Part shown: positions 51,030 to 59,979 of the stretch, in pieces | Layout of the letters: the number at the start of each line of letters is the position of its first letter | Numbering within the stretch: position 1 is the stretch's first letter | Position numbers and translations under genes: made by a program | Notes under the pieces: generated by a model | The model's input: only the letters and a program-made list of their open reading frames with translations | The model's database searches: none | Told to the model about the DNA's origin: nothing | NCBI GenBank assembly: GCA_018265615.1 | Contig: JABLYX010000009.1 | Coordinates: forward strand, 52,190 to 116,189 | Origin: Lentisphaeria bacterium | GTDB lineage: Bacteria > Verrucomicrobiota > Lentisphaeria > Victivallales > Victivallaceae | DNA: 64,000 bases | Reading direction: 5' to 3'

Positions 51030-51677
51030 ATGAGACGATATTTCACATTGATTGAGCTTCTGATCGTAATCGCCATCATCGCCATTCTCGCTTCTCTGCT
51101 GCTGCCCGCCCTTTCCCAGGCGCGGGAACGTGCCAAGACGACCCGATGCGCCGGAAACCTGAAGCAGATCGGGCAGGCGCTTTTTCTCTATAACGCCGAC
51201 TACAACGACTACATGCCGCCGCACAATGGCGGATCGGGAACCGGCTATGCGCGCTGGCAGGATTTCATCATCGGTTACGCGGGAGGACCCGCGAACAGCC
51301 CGGTCAAGGCGAACAAATATGTGTTGAACGGCAAGCCGATCGGGGTATTCGCCTGTCCCTCCGCCGCGCCGAACGCCGGTCCTATCGAGCATTACGGAAT
51401 CAACCGGTATATAGCTGAAACCAGCAAGGCGACCGGCGGCAATCAGAACATCCGGAAGGTTCGGAAGCCGACGCAGCGCGCGGCGGTGCTGGACGCCCTC
51501 TGTTACCAGAGCTCCTACTATTCGTTCTGCGACCCCTGGTCCCTCGATAAAACCGGGCGTCACCGCTACACCGCCAATATCGTCTATATTGCCGGAAATG
51601 TTTCGAATATGCGCATGGCCGAGCTTGCCGACAAAACCTACCAGAGCTATTTCTGGGGAGCCAACAATGCGGATTGA
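51030..51677 (+). CDS. Pseudopilin-like protein (prepilin N-terminus, no DGH motif)
   Basis: A 215-residue protein starting MRRYFTLIELLIVIAIIAIL, with AAAGGA upstream. It has LYNADYNDYMPPHNGGSG after the helix, VFACPSAAPN, then HYGINRYIAE. At the position where its five relatives have F.DGHV it reads YTANIVYIAGNVSNMR, so the DGH motif is lost. It overlaps the GH2 gene by 11 bases, the tightest coupling between a pseudopilin and an enzyme in this window. Confidence 0.85.
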   Translation: MRRYFTLIELLIVIAIIAILASLLLPALSQARERAKTTRCAGNLKQIGQALFLYNADYNDYMPPHNGGSGTGYARWQDFIIGYAGGPANSPVKANKYVLNGKPIGVFACPSAAPNAGPIEHYGINRYIAETSKATGGNQNIRKVRKPTQRAAVLDALCYQSSYYSFCDPWSLDKTGRHRYTANIVYIAGNVSNMRMAELADKTYQSYFWGANNAD

Positions 51678-54600
51678 GCCTTCGCTGCTGAAGCGCTGCT
51701 GCGGAATCGCACTGGCCGTCCTGGCATTTCCGGCGGTGCTCTGCGCTTCCGGTTGGGAGTCTCCTGTGCTGCCGGTCTCCGAGCTTACTCCCGCCGCTGT
51801 CGGAGAGTTCACGTTCGCCGCTTCTCCGCGCCGGAGCATCCCGCTGCCGGAGCGATGGAAGCTCTCGCCGCTGAAGGCGGGCAAAGAGCTTCCGGCCTCC
51901 GCCGATGCCGACTGGCGTCTTGCCGCTTTCGACGATTCCGGCTGGCAGGATCAGCCGGTTCCACTCTGCTGGTTCCGCAACCATCCGGAGATCCGGAAGG
52001 ACGGGAACGCGGTTCGCGGCTTCTATCGCGTCCGTCCCGAACTGCCGGAGCTCCGCAACGGTGAACGGGCGCTGCTCAGCGTCGCACAGGCCGGAACCGG
52101 GCTCACGCTGTATGTGAACGGGAAGAGGGCCGGGGAGCATGCCGGGAATTTCACTCCCGGCTTTTTCGACCTGACGGATTTTCTCGGCGGCGGCCCGGAC
52201 GTACTCGGGTTTGAGGTGACTTCATCAATCAATGAACGGCCGCGGCGGCATGCCGCCGGATGCGCCTGGGGCGTACAGGACTACAAGGGCGGCATCTGGG
52301 GGAAGGTTTCGCTCGACATCGTACCCGGGGTCCATATCCGCCGCAGCTTCATCACTCCGCATCCGGAAGACGGCTCGGTCGAAGTCCGGTGCGAGATTGT
52401 CAATACCGGCGCCGCCGCGGTCAGCCGCACCCTTGCCGCCGTCGTCCGTTCCGCGATGAAGAATAATCAGTCGCATCCGGCGGACGGAGTCACGAAAGCC
52501 GTCACGCTCGCGCCGGGCGTCAATACGGTTTCGTTCCGGATCGCGTTGAGCGATCCCGTTCTCTGGGAGCCGGAGAATCCGCACCTCTACTATCTGCAAA
52601 GCGCCCTGTTCGACCGGGGGAGGCAGACGGACCTTCAGACGGAACGCTTCGGCCTTCGCTCGTTCAAGGTGGACGGCAAGCGGTTCCTGCTGAACGGAAA
52701 TCAGGTATGGCTCTTCGGAGGGAACCTGCTCAGCGTGAATTACGGCGGGCTCGGCCGGGACGACCGCGCCAGACTCATTTCGGAGCTGTCGCGACTCAGG
52801 GACGAGGGGTATAACATCCTGCGTACACCGCATCAGCCGATCATCTCCGAAGCGCTCGAACTCGCGGATGAGTTCGGAATGATGATCTTTGACGAGTGGG
52901 CGTGGGCCTTTTCCGCCCCGCTCGACGAGTCGGTCTTCGCCGAAAATTCCCTGCGCGAGGTACGCGAGTGGGTGCGCCGCGATTACAACCATCCGTCGGT
53001 CGTGATGTGGTCCTGCGGCAATGAGGTGTTCATCCGCGGCAGACAGCACGACTATATGCGCAGGCTCTTTGTCGCGCTCGTCAGGCAGATCCGGGGAGAC
53101 GACGCTTCGGGCCGCCCGGTCAGCGTGATGGACGGCTGCGACGACTATTACGGCACCGCCGGGCTCGAAACCGACCTTTTCAGCTTTCATCAGTACGCGG
53201 GGCTGAGCCAGCAGCCGTGGAGCATGGTGCGCGAGGTTGTGAATGCCCAGCGCATGAAGAGCGAAGCGCGCCTCGGACGGAAGCTGGACAAACCGGTCAT
53301 TCTCTTCGAATGCGTCGGCTACTCGTGGAACGCTCCCCATAAGCTGTTCACGGATAAGCCGATTCCGGCGGCCCGCTATCGTGAACTTGCGGCGCGCCGC
53401 TGGAACTGGGGAGCTCCCGGCGCGGGCGGCGGCATCGGGGCGACCGGAATGCGTCTCTGGCTTCACCCTGATTTTGAAATGAAGCAGGCGCGCAATCACA
53501 TCGGCAAGCACATTCTCGAAACGTTCCGGCTCATGCCGGATGAGATTCAGGGGTTTTCACCGTGGTTCATGGAACAGGGCGCTGAAAACGCCCGGCTGTG
53601 GAACGCCCCGCTCCAGTCGGTCCTGTCCGATTACACCGTGAACGTCATCGCGGGGAATCCGGTCACCGCCGCCCTTACGGTCATGAACGACCAGCACCGC
53701 GCCGTCGGCCCGGTCGAAGTGGAGCTCGAATTATTCCGGCTCGATGCGCCGCCGCCGCATCATGCGCGTTTCATCGCACCCGGTTCGCGGCCGGTGATGA
53801 AAACGGTCCTGAAATCCGGTCCCCTCGACGGCTTCGCCCGCGATGTGCGGAGAATCGAACTGCCGACCGGGGCGGAGCTTCCCTCCGGCGACTACCGGCT
53901 GAATCTGCGCACCCGTTCCGTCCGTGCGGACGGCAAAGCGGTCGAAGCTTTGAACTATTACTCTGTTTTCATCCAGAATCCGGCTGAGCTCGGGAACATT
54001 CCGGGGGCGGCGGAGGTCGGGATTCCGCCGGGCTTCGAAGCCGGCGCCGCGCAGCTCCGGAAAGCGCTTGAGGCGTTCGGCGTCCCGCATCGCGTCATCC
54101 GGAACGGCCGGGAGCTGAAGCAGGTCAGGGTGCTGATCGTTCCGCCCGGGGACAGGGCCGAGCCGCTTCCCCTGTCAACGCCGGAGCTGATCGGCTTCCT
54201 CCGGGACGGGGGCCGGATCGCGATCCTCGAGCAGAGCGGCTCCATCCCCGTGCCGGGCAGGCTCAAGTCTGCGCTCTACGTTGATTACCCGAATGCGTTC
54301 GTCGATCCGGTTGAGCCGGGCCATCCGCTGTTCGCCGGGCTCCACGGGCAGCTCTTTGACGGATGGGACGGCGGCCGGCATCGGTTGGTCAACCGGTACG
54401 CCATCCCGGAATTCGGCCGTTCGACGATTGTTGCGGCGGGGGTGCGTTTCGAGCACAGGGGCGTGCGTTCGGCCGTCACTGAAGAGCGGCTCGGCAAGGG
54501 GACGCTGCTGCTGAGCCAGTTGGATGCGTTTTCGCGTTTCGGCTCCGATTCCGTCGCGACCCGCTACTGCCGCAACCTGATCGCCTATCTGACGGCGATG

Positions 54601-55698
54601 GAGCCGTATGGCGACCTGCCTGAGCTCGGGCCGTCCGGAGCATCCGTCGTCGAGCTGCCGGATGTGGAACCGCTTTCGCTCGCAGCGTGCGCCAACCGCA
54701 CGCTTGCGGATTTCATCGGCAAAGGCGACAGCAATCTGCGTACTCTGCCGACCGGAGAAATCACGCTTGGCGGCGTACCGTTCTCCATTCCGGCTTCCGG
54801 TAAAGCGGCGATTGTCGTCGGCGGGAACTTTTCGCGCGCAGTCAGAAACATCCGGGTCGGGCGCAAGGTTTCGGCGCTCGCATTTCTGCACGGCGCCGAC
54901 TCTCCGCGTCCCGGAACGAACGGCAGTTATCTGATCCGTTATGCGGACGGCAGGCAGCTTGAAATTCCGCTGGTGAACGGCATCAATATCGGGAACTGGT
55001 GGAATCCGGCGGATTTGCCGGATGCTCCGGTCTGTTTCCGGAAGCAGCAGCAGACGACCGATGTCGCGGGTGAGACACTCTGGACGCTCGGAGGGGAGGC
55101 GGGGCTCTATCTCTTTGTCTGGCACAACCCCCGGGAGTCAACGGTAATCGAATCGATCGATTTCCGGGCGGCCGGGAGCTCCACGCTCTTCGTCGCCGGT
55201 CTCAGCACGGCCCCGCCGCGCGGGAGCCGTTCCTTTACGCCCGCCGCCGCACCCGGGATCCATCCGGCCAACGGCGACCGGAAGGTGTGTCCGACTGCGG
55301 ACTCTCTGGCGGTTTACCCGGGAGTGAGCGGTTTCCGCTGCCGGATTCCCGCGCCGGCGGATTTGACATCCGGAATGCTCTTTCTGCACTTCGGGCCGGA
55401 GCGCTCCCGGCTGACGGAGTCGAAGCCGAAGCGGTTTGCATTCCTTGTCCGCAACCGTTCCCGGAGCGGAATCACGCTTAAGGTCACCTGGCCGGAGCTG
55501 AACTGGCGCGGCGACAAAAATCTCAGCCGCACCCTCTATATCGAACCCGGCGAGGGCTTCCGGCGCATCGAGTTCCGCCTCGACGAAGAGCTTGCCGCCC
55601 GCAAAATCGGTCACTCAGATCTGCGCCCGGAGCTCTGCATCGGCAACGGCTCCGCTTCCGATATTGAATTCGATATCGGTGCATTTGAATACTTCTGA
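51667..55698 (+). CDS. Secreted GH2-family glycoside hydrolase, 1,343 residues
   Basis: Start at MRIEPSLLKRCC with GGGAG upstream, inside the end of the pseudopilin gene. A signal peptide is followed by the GH2 jelly-roll (about 60-220; ADWRLAAFDDSGWQDQPVP, LTLYVNGKRAGEHAGNFTPG), an Ig-like domain, and the barrel: FLLNGNQVWLFGGNLLSVNY, YNILRTPHQPIISEALELAD, MIFDEWAWAF, the acid/base in VVMWSCGNEVF (Glu about 453) and the nucleophile in ILFECVGYS (Glu about 548). About 600 further residues form beta-rich and possibly discoidin-like modules. Activity could be beta-galactosidase, -glucuronidase or -mannosidase type; the sequence does not decide. Confidence 0.85.
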   Translation: MRIEPSLLKRCCGIALAVLAFPAVLCASGWESPVLPVSELTPAAVGEFTFAASPRRSIPLPERWKLSPLKAGKELPASADADWRLAAFDDSGWQDQPVPLCWFRNHPEIRKDGNAVRGFYRVRPELPELRNGERALLSVAQAGTGLTLYVNGKRAGEHAGNFTPGFFDLTDFLGGGPDVLGFEVTSSINERPRRHAAGCAWGVQDYKGGIWGKVSLDIVPGVHIRRSFITPHPEDGSVEVRCEIVNTGAAAVSRTLAAVVRSAMKNNQSHPADGVTKAVTLAPGVNTVSFRIALSDPVLWEPENPHLYYLQSALFDRGRQTDLQTERFGLRSFKVDGKRFLLNGNQVWLFGGNLLSVNYGGLGRDDRARLISELSRLRDEGYNILRTPHQPIISEALELADEFGMMIFDEWAWAFSAPLDESVFAENSLREVREWVRRDYNHPSVVMWSCGNEVFIRGRQHDYMRRLFVALVRQIRGDDASGRPVSVMDGCDDYYGTAGLETDLFSFHQYAGLSQQPWSMVREVVNAQRMKSEARLGRKLDKPVILFECVGYSWNAPHKLFTDKPIPAARYRELAARRWNWGAPGAGGGIGATGMRLWLHPDFEMKQARNHIGKHILETFRLMPDEIQGFSPWFMEQGAENARLWNAPLQSVLSDYTVNVIAGNPVTAALTVMNDQHRAVGPVEVELELFRLDAPPPHHARFIAPGSRPVMKTVLKSGPLDGFARDVRRIELPTGAELPSGDYRLNLRTRSVRADGKAVEALNYYSVFIQNPAELGNIPGAAEVGIPPGFEAGAAQLRKALEAFGVPHRVIRNGRELKQVRVLIVPPGDRAEPLPLSTPELIGFLRDGGRIAILEQSGSIPVPGRLKSALYVDYPNAFVDPVEPGHPLFAGLHGQLFDGWDGGRHRLVNRYAIPEFGRSTIVAAGVRFEHRGVRSAVTEERLGKGTLLLSQLDAFSRFGSDSVATRYCRNLIAYLTAMEPYGDLPELGPSGASVVELPDVEPLSLAACANRTLADFIGKGDSNLRTLPTGEITLGGVPFSIPASGKAAIVVGGNFSRAVRNIRVGRKVSALAFLHGADSPRPGTNGSYLIRYADGRQLEIPLVNGINIGNWWNPADLPDAPVCFRKQQQTTDVAGETLWTLGGEAGLYLFVWHNPRESTVIESIDFRAAGSSTLFVAGLSTAPPRGSRSFTPAAAPGIHPANGDRKVCPTADSLAVYPGVSGFRCRIPAPADLTSGMLFLHFGPERSRLTESKPKRFAFLVRNRSRSGITLKVTWPELNWRGDKNLSRTLYIEPGEGFRRIEFRLDEELAARKIGHSDLRPELCIGNGSASDIEFDIGAFEYF

Positions 55699-55706
55699 AA
55701 AAAATG

Positions 55707-55750
55707 ATCCCGCCGGCGAAACGGAGAGATGTGCGTTTCGCCGGCGGGAT
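55707..55750 (-). terminator. Terminator between convergent genes
   Basis: ATCCCGCCGGCGAAACG pairs with CGTTTCGCCGGCGGGAT around a 10-base loop. The A run before it is a T run on the minus strand, so it most clearly ends the polysaccharide operon; it may also stop the GH2 transcript. Confidence 0.85.
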
Positions 55751-55801
55751 GCAGAAGAATCCGGAACGGATGAGAACCGGCCTTTCGGCCGGGGGCTGAT
55801 A

Positions 55802-57703
55802 TCAGGGATTTTCCTCCGCGCCGGTGCCGTTTTCTTCCGCCACCGCTTCCTCGTCGATGACCAGCCTGCTCATGATGACTTTATGCCTGGCGCAGAAATC
55901 CTTGAGCTGACACATCTTCTCTGCATCGTCGGTCCGGGTGGCGATCAGCAGTTTGTCGAACGGCTGCCTGGCATAGATTTCCTCAAGCTGCGCGCTGTTG
56001 CCGAATACCGGGAAGCCGTAGACCCGCAGGCCGGCCAGCACAGGATCGTCATCGACGATCCCGATGATCTGCCCCGTATCGCCGGATTTCTGGGCGCAGT
56101 AGAGCGTGCTGATGAAGATGCTGCACTTCAGGCCGCCGCCGTAGACCAGCAGCCGCTGCCGGTCCGGCCCCTGATGCTGCAGATCGAGCTTCCGGAACCA
56201 GAACCACTCCGCGTAGTGGATCAGCAGCCGCTCCCCGACGATCAGCAGTACGGTCAGTACGGAAAAGATGATCGCGCCGCTGATGAATTGCCTCAGGCCG
56301 ATGCCGTACAACTGCTCCATATCCCGGTATTCGAGGATAAACAGCAGGGAACTCGCGAGGATCGTTCCGATGATGAGCAGCACCTTCAGCCGGCAGTAGT
56401 CGTTGATGCCGGCCCGCAGCCAGTAAACGCGATAGGTGCCGGAGAGGCAGAGCAGCAGCGCCACCGGGCCGAAGGTGCACATGAACATCTGCGGGGTTCC
56501 GGCTGTTCCGCAGGTCGTCCAGCTGGCCGCCATATAAGCACCGCCGATCAGGAAGAAGTCGATGAACGGGTGCACGAGGTTGATCAGGAGTCCGCGCCGG
56601 GGCCGGACCAGGCCGTTCCGGATCAACCGCGCGGAGGCGTACAGTTCGACGCCGGCCAACTGCCGGATCGCGATCAGCACCCCGAACAGCAGCAGGATGT
56701 ATCCGAGCGTCAGTGTGGAATGGCGGAGATAGAGCAGCAGCAGCGCCGCTGCGGCAAATCCGCAGCCGATCAGGTACATGAGGAACGCGGTCGTTGTCTG
56801 CTTGCGGGTTTCGCGCAGCAGCCGGTGGTGCAGGTGGTCCTGATCGCCGTCCATGATGCCGCCGGCTTTCGGATCAAGCAGTTTCCGGACGCTTCGGCGC
56901 CAGATCGCCAGGATCACGTCGAAAAGCGGAACCCCGATCGCCAACAGCGGCAGCAGCAGGGAGCTCGCCGTCACCGCCCGGTCGAGGGTCGAGAGTCCCG
57001 TGATCGCGAAGATCAGCCCGAGGAACGTGCTGCCCGTATCCCCGAGGAAGATCCGCGCGGGGTGGAAGTTGTAGCGGAGGAACCCGAGGCAGGCTCCGGC
57101 CAGGATCAGCATGCTCATGGCCTGCGGGCCGCGCCCGCCCGCCAGCAGGAACCAGATCGCCATGCATCCGGCGGAGACGATCGCCAGTCCGGAGGCGAGC
57201 CCGTCGAGCCCGTCGATCAGGTTGAAGGCGTTGAGGATGATGATGACCCAGATGATGACCAGCACGAGCGACAGGAACCACGGCACCGTCCAGCCGAAGA
57301 TCGTATAGTGACGGTCCCCTCCGCTCCAGACGATCACTGCAACGAGAATCTGAACTGCCAGCTTGAGCTTTGAACTCAGCTCCCGCCGGTCGTCGATCAT
57401 GCCGAGTATTCCGAGGAGCAATGCGGGCAGCAGCAGCCGCAGAAAGAGCTCCTGCGGCTCCTTCTCCGGCGTTGTCAGCGCATAGTACCCGAGAGTCAGG
57501 AAGAACGCTGTGATTACCGCGATCCCTCCGCCGCGGGGTACCTGCCGTTCATGGATATGGCGGCCGCCCGGCTTGTCCACGTAGCCGAGACGCGGCAGCA
57601 GCCCGGTGCAGAGCCGGGTCAGCAGAACGGAGACGAAAAGCGCAAGCAGGGGATAGATCAGATAGCCCCAATAGGTGAAAAAAAGCTCGTTGATTGTTTT
57701 CAT
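55802..57703 (-). CDS. WecA/MraY-type glycan-initiating transferase fused to a FlaA1-like N-terminal region
   Basis: A 633-residue protein. The first about 330 residues are a polytopic polyprenyl-phosphate GlcNAc/HexNAc-1-phosphate transferase: DKPGGRHIHERQVPRGGGIA, GMIDDRRELSSKLKL, NAFNLIDGLDGLASGLA, FLGDTGSTFLG and DGDQDHLHHRL. It then continues through four more membrane helices into a nucleotide-binding-like domain (LLVYGGGLKCSIFISTLYC, IIGIVDDDPVLAGLRVYGFP, FDKLLIAT), which resembles the first half of CapD/FlaA1-type UDP-sugar epimerase/dehydratases. It starts assembly of a surface polysaccharide by loading the first sugar phosphate onto the lipid carrier. Last gene of the operon. Confidence 0.8.
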   Translation of the reverse strand: MKTINELFFTYWGYLIYPLLALFVSVLLTRLCTGLLPRLGYVDKPGGRHIHERQVPRGGGIAVITAFFLTLGYYALTTPEKEPQELFLRLLLPALLLGILGMIDDRRELSSKLKLAVQILVAVIVWSGGDRHYTIFGWTVPWFLSLVLVIIWVIIILNAFNLIDGLDGLASGLAIVSAGCMAIWFLLAGGRGPQAMSMLILAGACLGFLRYNFHPARIFLGDTGSTFLGLIFAITGLSTLDRAVTASSLLLPLLAIGVPLFDVILAIWRRSVRKLLDPKAGGIMDGDQDHLHHRLLRETRKQTTTAFLMYLIGCGFAAAALLLLYLRHSTLTLGYILLLFGVLIAIRQLAGVELYASARLIRNGLVRPRRGLLINLVHPFIDFFLIGGAYMAASWTTCGTAGTPQMFMCTFGPVALLLCLSGTYRVYWLRAGINDYCRLKVLLIIGTILASSLLFILEYRDMEQLYGIGLRQFISGAIIFSVLTVLLIVGERLLIHYAEWFWFRKLDLQHQGPDRQRLLVYGGGLKCSIFISTLYCAQKSGDTGQIIGIVDDDPVLAGLRVYGFPVFGNSAQLEEIYARQPFDKLLIATRTDDAEKMCQLKDFCARHKVIMSRLVIDEEAVAEENGTGAEENP

Positions 57704-57831
57704 TTTTTATGCGGACCACTCCCGCCGCATGGGTCAATTACCGGACTTCCGCCGGAAAGCACCTCGTCCCGAAGGGGTCGAAGGTTTTCCTTTTCAAAAA
57801 AGAAATCATGATTTCGTGCGCCGCCGGGCGG

Positions 57832-58899
57832 CTATGCTTTCCCGGTCCCGAGCCGCTCCATCTGATAGGAGCCGTTCAGCACATGGGCGCACCAGTCATC
57901 CTTATGGTTCAGATACCATTCCACAGTTTTGCGGATGCCGCTCTCGAAGGTCTCCCGCGGCCTCCACCCGAGCTCCCGCGCGATTTTCGAGGGATCGATC
58001 GCATACCGCAGGTCATGCCCCGGACGGTCCTTCACATATGTGATCTGTTCCGCGTAGGATTTCCCGTCCTCCCTCGGGCGGAGTTCATCCAGCAGCGCGC
58101 AGATGGCTCTTACGACTTCGATGTTCTTCTTTTCGTTGTGTCCGCCGATGTTGTAGGTTTCGCCGGGAATGCCTTCCGTCGCCACGAGGTAGAGCGCGCG
58201 GGCGTGATCCTCGACGTAAAGCCAGTCGCGCACCTGCAGGCCCTCGCCGTAGACCGGCAGCTTTTTTCCCGCGAGCGCATGCAGGATCACCAGCGGAATC
58301 AGCTTCTCCGGAAAATGGTACGGTCCGTAGTTGTTGGAGCAGTTGGTGACGATGGACGGCAGACCGAAGGTCCGCTTCCAGGCGCGGACCAGATGGTCGC
58401 TGGAAGCTTTGCTGGCGCTGTACGGGGAACTCGGCGCGTACGGCGTCGTTTCACGGAAGAAATCCTCCGGGCCGTCCAGATCGCCGAAAACCTCATCCGT
58501 GGAAATATGGTGGAAACGGAACGATTCCCGGGCTTCGCCGTTCAGTGACTGCAGATATTTCCGCGCCGCTTCCAGCAGCGTATAGGTCCCGACAATATTG
58601 GTTTGAATGAATTCCCCGGGACCGTCGATCGAACGGTCCACATGGCTCTCCGCCGCAAGGTGCATGACGTGGGTCGGGCGGAAAGCGGCAAACACACCGT
58701 CGAGCCCCGCCTGATCGCAGATGTCGAGCTTCTCGAACCGGAACCGTTCCGACTGTGCGATTTCCGCCAGATTTTCGGGGTTCCCCGCGTAAGTGAGCTT
58801 GTCGATTACGCAAACTTCATCGGGCGTATTCCTGATGACGTGCCTGACGACTGCGGAACCGATAAACCCGGCTCCTCCGGTGACGATAATTCGATTCAT
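57832..58899 (-). CDS. rfbB: dTDP-glucose 4,6-dehydratase
   Basis: A 355-residue short-chain dehydrogenase/reductase-type protein. NAD-binding IIVTGGAGFIGSAVVRHV, HLAAESHVDRSI, catalytic triad region HISTDEVFGDL with the TDE (Thr-Asp-Glu), and Tyr-Lys in PYSASKASSD (YSASK). The NCSNNYGPYHFPEKLIPL and GEGLQVRDWLYVEDHARAL segments are hallmarks of RfbB/RmlB. It converts dTDP-glucose to dTDP-4-keto-6-deoxyglucose, the entry to dTDP-rhamnose and other deoxysugars. RmlA, RmlC and RmlD are not in the window and must lie elsewhere. AAGGA precedes the ATG. Confidence 0.93.
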   Translation of the reverse strand: MNRIIVTGGAGFIGSAVVRHVIRNTPDEVCVIDKLTYAGNPENLAEIAQSERFRFEKLDICDQAGLDGVFAAFRPTHVMHLAAESHVDRSIDGPGEFIQTNIVGTYTLLEAARKYLQSLNGEARESFRFHHISTDEVFGDLDGPEDFFRETTPYAPSSPYSASKASSDHLVRAWKRTFGLPSIVTNCSNNYGPYHFPEKLIPLVILHALAGKKLPVYGEGLQVRDWLYVEDHARALYLVATEGIPGETYNIGGHNEKKNIEVVRAICALLDELRPREDGKSYAEQITYVKDRPGHDLRYAIDPSKIARELGWRPRETFESGIRKTVEWYLNHKDDWCAHVLNGSYQMERLGTGKA

Positions 58900-58911
58900 A
58901 AATTGTTCCTT

Positions 58912-59439
58912 CTAAAAAAGGGCGGCATAACGTTCACTGATGCGCTCCCAGGTGTAGCGTCGGTCGGCGATCTCCTTCATCGTATCTGCCGTCTGCCGCA
59001 GTTTCTCCGGCTGCAGGGCCGAGCAGAGCTGCCGGAGATGTTCCGCGGAACGGAAGTAGAGGGCCCGGTTCTCCGTCGTTTCCCGGTTGAAATTGACATC
59101 GAAGGCGATGATCGGCAGGGAGAGGAACATCGCTTCCACCAACGACGGATTGGTTCCGCCGCAGGAATGTCCGTGCAGGTACACCGTGCAGCGGCTGCGC
59201 AGTGTGTTGAGCACCTTCCGGTCATAGATGGGGTCGAGCATGAAAATATTCTCCGCATTCCGGTAAACACCGCGCAGGCGGCGCCCGTATTCGCCGCAAT
59301 TCCAGTTTCCTACCACGGCAACGGGAAATCGGCTGAAGCCGGAAAACGCCTCCAGGATCAGATGGATATTGTTTTCCGGCTCGATCCGGCAGACGGTGAA
59401 GGCGTACTTGCCCGCCTGAAATGGATATTCGCTGTTCAT
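58912..59439 (-). CDS. Glycosyltransferase, C-terminal (GT4-like) half of a split enzyme
   Basis: A 175-residue protein starting MNSEYPFQAGKYAFTVCRIE. It contains the second Rossmann domain of GT-B glycosyltransferases: PENNIHLILEAFSGFSRFPV, VVGNWNCGEYGRRLRG, the nucleotide-sugar motif YLHGHSCGGTNPSLVEAMFL and LPIIAFDVNFNRETTE. Together with the upstream gene (59436-59975) it corresponds to one DUF1972 + glycosyltransferase-4 protein of about 355 residues. The start overlaps the upstream stop as ATGA. Either the two halves are made separately and assemble, or this is a recent frameshift. Confidence 0.8.
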   Translation of the reverse strand: MNSEYPFQAGKYAFTVCRIEPENNIHLILEAFSGFSRFPVAVVGNWNCGEYGRRLRGVYRNAENIFMLDPIYDRKVLNTLRSRCTVYLHGHSCGGTNPSLVEAMFLSLPIIAFDVNFNRETTENRALYFRSAEHLRQLCSALQPEKLRQTADTMKEIADRRYTWERISERYAALF

Positions 59440-59975
59440 GCCTGCAGCTCCTGATGGTCCGCGCCGTATTCGATCAGATTGCAGCTTCTGGAGTAGCTGC
59501 TGCGCACATAATCGACGATGACCTGATTGTCCCCCACGACTTCATCCGCGTACCGGACGGCGCAGCGTTCGGCGAAGTGAAGATAACAGCGGGCGGCTTT
59601 CGACCATTTGCTCCGCCGCCATTCGATGCCGTCGATGTTGACCACGAACTTTCTGCGGCAGCGGAACAGCCGGAGCAGCGGAAGCAGCGGACAGCCGCCG
59701 ACGCCGAGTATCAGCAGCGTATCCGCATAACGCAGCGCGTCGAGGATGCTCCACATGTCGTAGAGGATGCTTTGCTGCCCATTGGCCTTCAGCGGCAGGT
59801 ATTTCAGGTTCACGTTCCCGATTTTGCAGGGGTGAACCTCGAAAGCTGATTTCTGACAGTACACGGTGATGTCGAACCGGTTGCACAGTCGCTGCACGAG
59901 CTGTTCGGTAAAGCTTTCGAACCCTCCGTAACGGGCGGGAATTCCGACGATCCCGATGATTGCTATTTTTTTCAT
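59436..59975 (-). CDS. Glycosyltransferase, N-terminal (DUF1972-like) half of a split enzyme
   Basis: A 179-residue protein with the DUF1972/acceptor-side domain of Cps2T/RgpA-type rhamnosyltransferase-like proteins: IAIIGIVGIPARYGGFESFT, FDITVYCQKSAF, LLILGVGGCPLLPLLRLF, KFVVNIDGIEWRRSKWSK and ADEVVGDNQVIVDYV. It stops at IEYGADHQELQA just where the normal protein would enter its second domain (58912-59439), with an ATGA overlap. Removing one base would restore a single reading frame. Next to dTDP-glucose dehydratase, a deoxysugar transfer (rhamnose or similar) is a reasonable guess. Confidence 0.8.
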   Translation of the reverse strand: MKKIAIIGIVGIPARYGGFESFTEQLVQRLCNRFDITVYCQKSAFEVHPCKIGNVNLKYLPLKANGQQSILYDMWSILDALRYADTLLILGVGGCPLLPLLRLFRCRRKFVVNIDGIEWRRSKWSKAARCYLHFAERCAVRYADEVVGDNQVIVDYVRSSYSRSCNLIEYGADHQELQA

Positions 59976-59979
59976 CGAC

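Noticed and set aside
49908..51884. 658-codon open frame on the minus strand
   Set aside because: Antisense to the LacI regulator, the pseudopilin and the start of the GH2 gene, all well supported.
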